The notes under the pieces were generated by a model. It saw only the letters and a program-made list of their open reading frames with translations. It made no database searches and was not told the origin of the DNA. Shown here one piece after another: positions 60,408 through 64,000 of a DNA stretch of 64,000 nt. The translations under genes and the position numbers were made by a program. Source of the DNA: Micromonospora saelicesensis (GTDB lineage Bacteria; Actinomycetota; Actinomycetes; Mycobacteriales; Micromonosporaceae); assembly GCF_900091575.1 (NCBI RefSeq), contig NZ_FMCR01000003.1, forward strand, positions 785,132-849,131, read 5' to 3'. Each line of letters begins with the position of its first letter. Positions within the stretch are counted from its first letter, which is position 1.

Positions 60408-60977
60408 ATGGCACGTGCCGGGGTGACCGTCGAGCGCCTGACGCTGGCCGCGGCCGAACTGGCCGACCAGGTGGGGGTCGAGAACGTCACAGTCGCCGCG
60501 CTCGCACGCCAGTTCGGGGTCAAGGACGCCAGCCTGTACTTCCACCTCAAGAACGCGCACGAACTGCGGGTCCGGATCGCCCTGCTGGCACTGGCGGAGC
60601 TGGCCGACCGGGTCGCCGCCGCGCTCGCCGGCCGGGCCGGCAAGGACGCGCTGGTGGCGTTCGCCAACGCGTACCGCGACTACGCGCGAGAGCACCCCGG
60701 CCGTTACGCCGCCATGCAGATCGACCTCGACCCGGAGACCGCCGCCGCGAGCGCGGGCGTCCGGCACGCCGAGATGACCCGGGCGATCCTGCGCGGCTAC
60801 CGGCTCTCCGAGCCCGACCAGACCGACGCGGTGCGGATGATGCACAGCACGTTCCACGGGTTTGTGAGCCTGGAGAAGACCGGCGGCTTCCGGCACACCC
60901 CGCGCCCCACCGACGACTCCTGGTCGCGCACCCTGGACGCCCTCGACGCCGTCCTCACCAACTGGCCGTCGCGCTGA
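60408..60977 (+). CDS. TetR-family transcriptional regulator (WHG domain)
   Basis: 189 residues from the ATG at 60408 with GGGAG 9 nt upstream. The N-terminal helix-turn-helix is ELADQVGVENVTVAALARQF, then GVKDASLYFHLKNAHEL. The C-terminal ligand domain has the DAVRMMHSTFHGFVSLEKTG pattern of the TetR/WHG group. It is divergent from the FBP-type gene and the operator lies between, so it probably represses that gene. The inducing ligand is not identifiable. Confidence 0.9.
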   Translation: MARAGVTVERLTLAAAELADQVGVENVTVAALARQFGVKDASLYFHLKNAHELRVRIALLALAELADRVAAALAGRAGKDALVAFANAYRDYAREHPGRYAAMQIDLDPETAAASAGVRHAEMTRAILRGYRLSEPDQTDAVRMMHSTFHGFVSLEKTGGFRHTPRPTDDSWSRTLDALDAVLTNWPSR

Positions 60978-61031
60978 CGGCCGAGCAGGCCTGCGTCTGC
61001 CCTCCCGGCCGGCGCTCAGGGTGTGCCCGGA

Positions 61032-62039
61032 TCAGGGCGTCCCCGGCGCGGTGAGCGGGCGGCGCTGTGCGGTCCGCTGCCGGAGCAGGACGAATCCGAG
61101 GCCCGCCAGGAACCAGACGGCGAGGATCACGAGGGGCGCCACGGTGTGTGCGCCGTCGAAGTAGCCGAAGTTGTTGACCGCCCGTACGGCCGCGCCCGGT
61201 GGGAGCTTCCCCGAGACCGCCTGTGCCCATTCCGGCAACAGGTCGACCCCGATCGTCGCCCCGCTCGTCGCGTTGCCGATGGTCGTGAGGGTGAGGACGG
61301 CGAGGGCGATGCCCGCCGGGCCGAGCCAGGCCCCCAGAGCCTTGGTCGTGAAGGCGCTGGCGGCGGAGAGCAGGGTGAGCGAGAGTGCGAGCAGCGGGAA
61401 CGGGGCCGTGAGTGATCCGTAGACCGGACCCGCGACGGTCGCCGCGATCACGCCGATCAGGACGGCGAATCCGCCCATCGCGTAGAGGCGGTGGCGCAGC
61501 CGCACCTTCGCGGTGGCCGCGGTGAGCCCCTGCGCGAGGACGAACGACGAGAGGGTGACGCCGAACACCACGTAGAAGGCGGACAGCCCTCGGCTGTCAT
61601 AGGTCGCCAGCGGCACGATGTCGTTCTCCTGGACGGTTGCCCCAGCCTTCTGGGCGAGACCGGCCGCGAGCTGACGCGCGGCGCCGCTCTCGCTGAACCC
61701 GCTCGCGCCGGCGTAGTCGAGTGTCAGCGTGGTGGGAGAGGTCGCGCCGAGCACGGCGACGGCGTCGCCGTGTCGCACCATGGCCTCGCCGTCCGCGACG
61801 CTCGCGACCTCGGTGACGGCCACGGCGTTACCGAACCCGGCCTGTGCGGTGTTCGCCAGCTGCGTGCTGGCCACGGCGATGGGCAGCTGGCTCGGCTGGG
61901 GGCTGCGTTGCAGTCCGACATAGAGCGCGATGAACGCCGTGCCGATGATCAGCCCGGTGATCACGAGCGTTGTCCAGGCTCGGCGTTGGGTGACCACGGG
62001 CGACGCTCCGCCGGTAGGTGGATCGGATGGCGACGTCAT
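61032..62039 (-). CDS. membrane protein, ABC-2/YhgE-like permease
   Basis: 335 residues from the ATG at 62039, with GAGGAGG upstream. There is one helix near the N-terminus, then a long extracytoplasmic segment (about 45-180), then five C-terminal helices. This layout matches YhgE/Pip and DUF3533-type exporters related to ABC-2 permeases. No ATPase gene is adjacent, so it may act alone or with a distant partner; the substrate is unknown. It is divergent from an HxlR regulator, which probably controls it. Confidence 0.75.
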   Translation of the reverse strand: MTSPSDPPTGGASPVVTQRRAWTTLVITGLIIGTAFIALYVGLQRSPQPSQLPIAVASTQLANTAQAGFGNAVAVTEVASVADGEAMVRHGDAVAVLGATSPTTLTLDYAGASGFSESGAARQLAAGLAQKAGATVQENDIVPLATYDSRGLSAFYVVFGVTLSSFVLAQGLTAATAKVRLRHRLYAMGGFAVLIGVIAATVAGPVYGSLTAPFPLLALSLTLLSAASAFTTKALGAWLGPAGIALAVLTLTTIGNATSGATIGVDLLPEWAQAVSGKLPPGAAVRAVNNFGYFDGAHTVAPLVILAVWFLAGLGFVLLRQRTAQRRPLTAPGTP

Positions 62040-62054
62040 GGGTGCCTCCTCGGG

Positions 62055-62109
62055 TAGTGTGGTTTGAATGTCCAACCAGACGAACCGTAGCACCGACGGT
62101 TTGAAAACC
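62055..62109. promoter_or_regulatory. HxlR promoter and candidate operator sites
   Basis: TAGTGT (62055-62060) lies 7 nt before the HxlR ATG. TGGTT-N9-AACCA (62060-62078) is a dyad over the start codon. A second site, GGTTTGAAAACC (62098-62109), lies inside the HxlR gene. GGTTTGAA occurs in both. Confidence 0.5.
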
Positions 62110-62538
62110 AAACCAGAGCGGGACACTCTCGCTGTGGCGCTCGACGCAGTCAACGACAGGTGGTCGCTGCACATCGTGCGAGCGCTCGCATTCGGCGCCT
62201 CGCGGTACACCGAGATCCTTCGTGCCGTCGGCGCGCCCAGGGACGTCCTCGCCGCTCGACTGCGCAAACTGGCCGAATCCGGCATCATTCAGGCCCGTAC
62301 CACCGAGAACAGCAAGGCCGCGGGGTACGAACTCACCCAGAAGGGCAAGGACCTCGGGCAGGTCATCCTCGTGCTCAAGCGCTGGGGTGACACCTACAGT
62401 GAGGACGACGTGCCCACTGTCGACTTCATCCACGAGGTCTGCGGCCAGGTCTTCGTCGCCGAGGTGCGCTGCCAGGCGTGTGGCAAGCCCATCCGGTCCG
62501 GAGAGCTGTCATTCGATCAGGAGTCCCCGGCATGCTGA
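62068..62538 (+). CDS. HxlR-family transcriptional regulator
   Basis: 156 residues from an ATG preceded by TAGTGT and no ribosome site. The HxlR DNA-binding core is DRWSLHIVRALAFGASRYTE and VLAARLRKLAESGIIQAR. A C-terminal extension contains CGQVF and CQACGKPI, a Cys-x2-Cys that could bind zinc or act as a redox switch. It is divergent from the membrane protein gene, the probable target. Its last bases overlap the next gene by 7 bp. Confidence 0.9.
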   Translation: MSNQTNRSTDGLKTKPERDTLAVALDAVNDRWSLHIVRALAFGASRYTEILRAVGAPRDVLAARLRKLAESGIIQARTTENSKAAGYELTQKGKDLGQVILVLKRWGDTYSEDDVPTVDFIHEVCGQVFVAEVRCQACGKPIRSGELSFDQESPAC

Positions 62539-63122
62539 GCGAACTGGAGTTGGCCGACTGGCGGGAGCGGGTGGCCCGGCTGTACCTGTCCGACGTCGAC
62601 CTGGCCGGCTTCCGCGCCGGCCGCGACGAACTCTTCGCCACCCACCCGCAGAGCCCGATCCCCGTGGCGGAGCGGTCCGACTTCGCTGGCGTGCGCTACT
62701 TCCCGCCCAACCCCGAGGCCGTGGTGGAGGCACCCCTGCGGTCGGCCAGCGGTGAGCTGCGCATCGACACCGGTGGCCCGGACGGGGTGATCGCGTACCG
62801 ACGGGTGGCGATTGCCGAGACGTCCTGGGGGCCGCTGACCTTGTGGTGGATCGAGGCGTACGGGGGTGGGCTGTTCGTTCCGCTGCGCGACGGCACCTGC
62901 GGGCGGGAGAGCTACGGCGGAGGCCGGTACCTCACCGACACGGTGAAGGGCACCTTCGGCCGGGGCGTCGAGCTACTGCCCGGCGACCGGGTCCGGCTGG
63001 ACGCCAACTACCTCTACAACCCGAGCTGCGCCTATGACGACCGCTGGGCCTGCCCACTGGCACCCCCCGAGAACCGGGTCGAGGTCGAGATCCGTGCCGG
63101 CGAGCTGACGTACCACGACTGA
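62532..63122 (+). CDS. DUF1684 protein
   Basis: 196 residues from an ATG that overlaps the HxlR stop by 7 bp, so it is coupled to it. The DUF1684 pattern is complete, ending SYGGGRYLTDTVKGTF, LYNPSCAYDDRWACPLAPPE and a final Val-Glu-rich strand. The family has a beta-rich fold and an unknown function. It may be in the HxlR regulon as an operon partner. No signal peptide is seen. Confidence 0.86.
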   Translation: MLSELELADWRERVARLYLSDVDLAGFRAGRDELFATHPQSPIPVAERSDFAGVRYFPPNPEAVVEAPLRSASGELRIDTGGPDGVIAYRRVAIAETSWGPLTLWWIEAYGGGLFVPLRDGTCGRESYGGGRYLTDTVKGTFGRGVELLPGDRVRLDANYLYNPSCAYDDRWACPLAPPENRVEVEIRAGELTYHD

Positions 63123-63174
63123 ACGACGAAACGGCCGCCCCAGCGTGCTGCCGGGACGGCCGGTCGATCGTCGC

Positions 63175-63762
63175 TCAGCGGGTGTTCGCCGCCGGGTTGG
63201 GCATCTGCATCCGACCGAGCAGCTGTCGCGCCTGGTCGGCGAGCTGCGCGTCGACTGTCACCGCGTACTGGCCGGCGCGCAGTGAGCTGGCCGAGGTGAA
63301 GTCGCGCTGGCCGCCCGTCATCGCGTGCGCGACCGCGCCGAACACGGCACCCCAGATCGCACCGATGACCAGCCCGACCAGGATCACCGCCAGCCAGTTG
63401 CCGACGGTGAAGATGCCGAACAACAGACCGATGAAGAGCCCGAACCAGGCGCCGGTGCCGGCGCCGAGCAGACCGGCTCGACCGGTCGTCATCCGCCCGA
63501 GCACCGTCTCCACCAGGGTGAGGTTGGTGCCGACTATGGCGCTGTGCTCCACCGGGAAGCGGTTGTCGGCCAGGTAGTCGACGACCCGCTGCGCGGTGGG
63601 ATAGTCCGGGTACGAGCCGATCGTCACGGTCGGCGGGCCGGCCTCCGGCCCGTGGCCGTCGCCGGCCGGTGTCGACAGGCGGCCGGCCGGGCCGGATGGA
63701 AGCAGGTCGCCACCCTGTATGCCGGACCGCCAGGCGGCGGTCGGCCCCGAAGCTGACGTCAT
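63175..63762 (-). CDS. general-stress-protein-like membrane protein
   Basis: 195 residues from the ATG at 63762, with GAGGGAGG 6 nt upstream. A disordered N-terminus of about 45 residues is followed by a small domain TIGSYPDYPTAQRVVDYLAD like the general stress protein 17M family. A glycine-zipper hydrophobic hairpin (AGLLGAGTGAWFGLFIGLLF, then VILVGLVIGAIWGAVFGAVA) follows. It would sit in or on the membrane. Function unknown; stress regulation is inferred from the family name. Confidence 0.82.
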   Translation of the reverse strand: MTSASGPTAAWRSGIQGGDLLPSGPAGRLSTPAGDGHGPEAGPPTVTIGSYPDYPTAQRVVDYLADNRFPVEHSAIVGTNLTLVETVLGRMTTGRAGLLGAGTGAWFGLFIGLLFGIFTVGNWLAVILVGLVIGAIWGAVFGAVAHAMTGGQRDFTSASSLRAGQYAVTVDAQLADQARQLLGRMQMPNPAANTR

Positions 63763-63850
63763 GAGCATCCTCCCTCGTCAGCTCGCCGCGTTCCCGTCCA
63801 GGCCGACCGGTAACGCGGTCTCCACCGTCGGACAGGAGGGGAATGGGCGC

Positions 63851-63872
63851 TGACTGCCCGGGTAGGCAGTCA
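63851..63872. repeat. perfect 8-bp inverted repeat before the GH15 start
   Basis: TGACTGCC (63851-63858) and GGCAGTCA (63865-63872) with a 6-nt loop. It ends 2 nt before the GTG start of the GH15 gene, downstream of the AGGAGGGG tract, so it could be an operator or a stem that loops out to bring the ribosome site near the start. Confidence 0.6.
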
Positions 63873-63873
63873 G

Positions 63874-64000
63874 GTGGAGAGCGGACAGATCAGCGACTAC
63901 GGGTTCCTCGCCGACGGCCGCACCGCGGCGCTGGTGGACGCCTCGGGCTCGGTGAACTGGTGGTGCCCTGGCCGGTTCGACGCCCCGTCGGTGTTCGGGC
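63874..64000 (+). CDS. glycoside hydrolase family 15 protein, 5' end only
   Basis: About 42 codons before the window ends, reading VESGQISDYGFLADGRTAAL, then VDASGSVNWWCPGRFDAPSV. This is the conserved N-terminus of GH15 glucoamylase/trehalase-like proteins (typically IADYALIGDCRTAAL and SIDWLCLPRFDS). The GTG at 63874 is preceded by a strong inverted repeat rather than a ribosome site. The rest of the gene, including the catalytic (alpha/alpha)6 barrel, lies beyond the window. Confidence 0.75.
   Translation, partial: MESGQISDYGFLADGRTAALVDASGSVNWWCPGRFDAPSVFG

Overview
The window is chromosomal DNA from a very GC-rich actinomycete. The best guess is a Micromonospora-like member of the Micromonosporaceae. 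Pointers are near-universal G/C third positions, frequent GTG starts, many genes with a TANNNT box 6-8 nt before the start codon and no Shine-Dalgarno (leaderless), a three-gene sdhCAB with a fused cytochrome b subunit, an IdeR/DmdR-type iron box, a CebR-type operator before a secreted cellulase, XRE/DUF397 regulator pairs, a DUF222-HNH protein and SigB/F/G-type sigma factor. The genus is inferred from gene style, not proven. No rRNA or tRNA gene, CRISPR array, prophage or recognisable transposase was found. Most of the window is housekeeping and ordinary accessory metabolism.

Layout. 1-8.3 kb, minus strand: a metallo-beta-lactamase-fold hydrolase (with a 25-bp tandem repeat at its 3' end), a Tat-exported serine hydrolase, an SDR and a zinc alcohol dehydrogenase (probable pair), then sdhCAB. 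A divergent LysR regulator starts 78 bp from sdhC, and a LysR-type dyad lies on its promoter. 9.4-16.4 kb: HrpA helicase, a blasticidin-S-deaminase-like cytidine deaminase, a YCII protein and a Tat-exported multicopper oxidase. 16.4-20.6 kb: an iron-box-controlled siderophore uptake operon (two permeases, ATPase, lipoprotein). 20.7-22.0 kb: the oddest locus, a DUF559/AbiEi-like nuclease gene flanked by two long related palindromes in opposite orientation. 22.0-26.2 kb: an unknown protein, a Ski2-like helicase and TrmB. 26.3-28.0 kb: a repeat-rich exported protein with a class F sortase. 28.0-31.4 kb: haloacetate-dehalogenase-like hydrolase, ABM protein, exonuclease III, PAC2 protein. 31.8-38.1 kb: wall-hydrolase-like protein, a 48-aa protein, EcsC, SGNH lipoprotein, small membrane proteins, an aldehyde dehydrogenase and an LLM flavoprotein. 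38.2-43.4 kb: NhaP antiporter translationally coupled to a UBP-type zinc-finger protein, DUF222-HNH protein, a class-II-synthetase-like orphan, a HAD hydrolase. 43.5-49.9 kb: GH9 cellulase with CebR box, PP2C phosphatase, HrpB helicase. 49.7-54.6 kb: DUF397/XRE pair, GPP34 protein, APC permease with GNAT, sigma factor. 55-59 kb: ADC-like protein, phospholipase D, 42-aa membrane protein, MarR-pirin operon. 59.3-64 kb: GNAT, TetR/FBP divergent pair, membrane protein/HxlR divergent pair, DUF1684, stress protein, and the start of a GH15 enzyme cut by the window end.

How it fits together. The clearest logic is regulatory. Several transcription factors lie next to short inverted repeats that overlap the -10 box or the start of the neighbouring gene: LysR-sdh, TetR-FBP, HxlR-exporter-like protein and MarR-pirin. 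The iron operon and the cellulase carry operators of regulators encoded elsewhere. Convergent gene pairs are commonly separated by palindromes, some of which include a stop codon. The DUF559 cassette is the best candidate for a little-described element.
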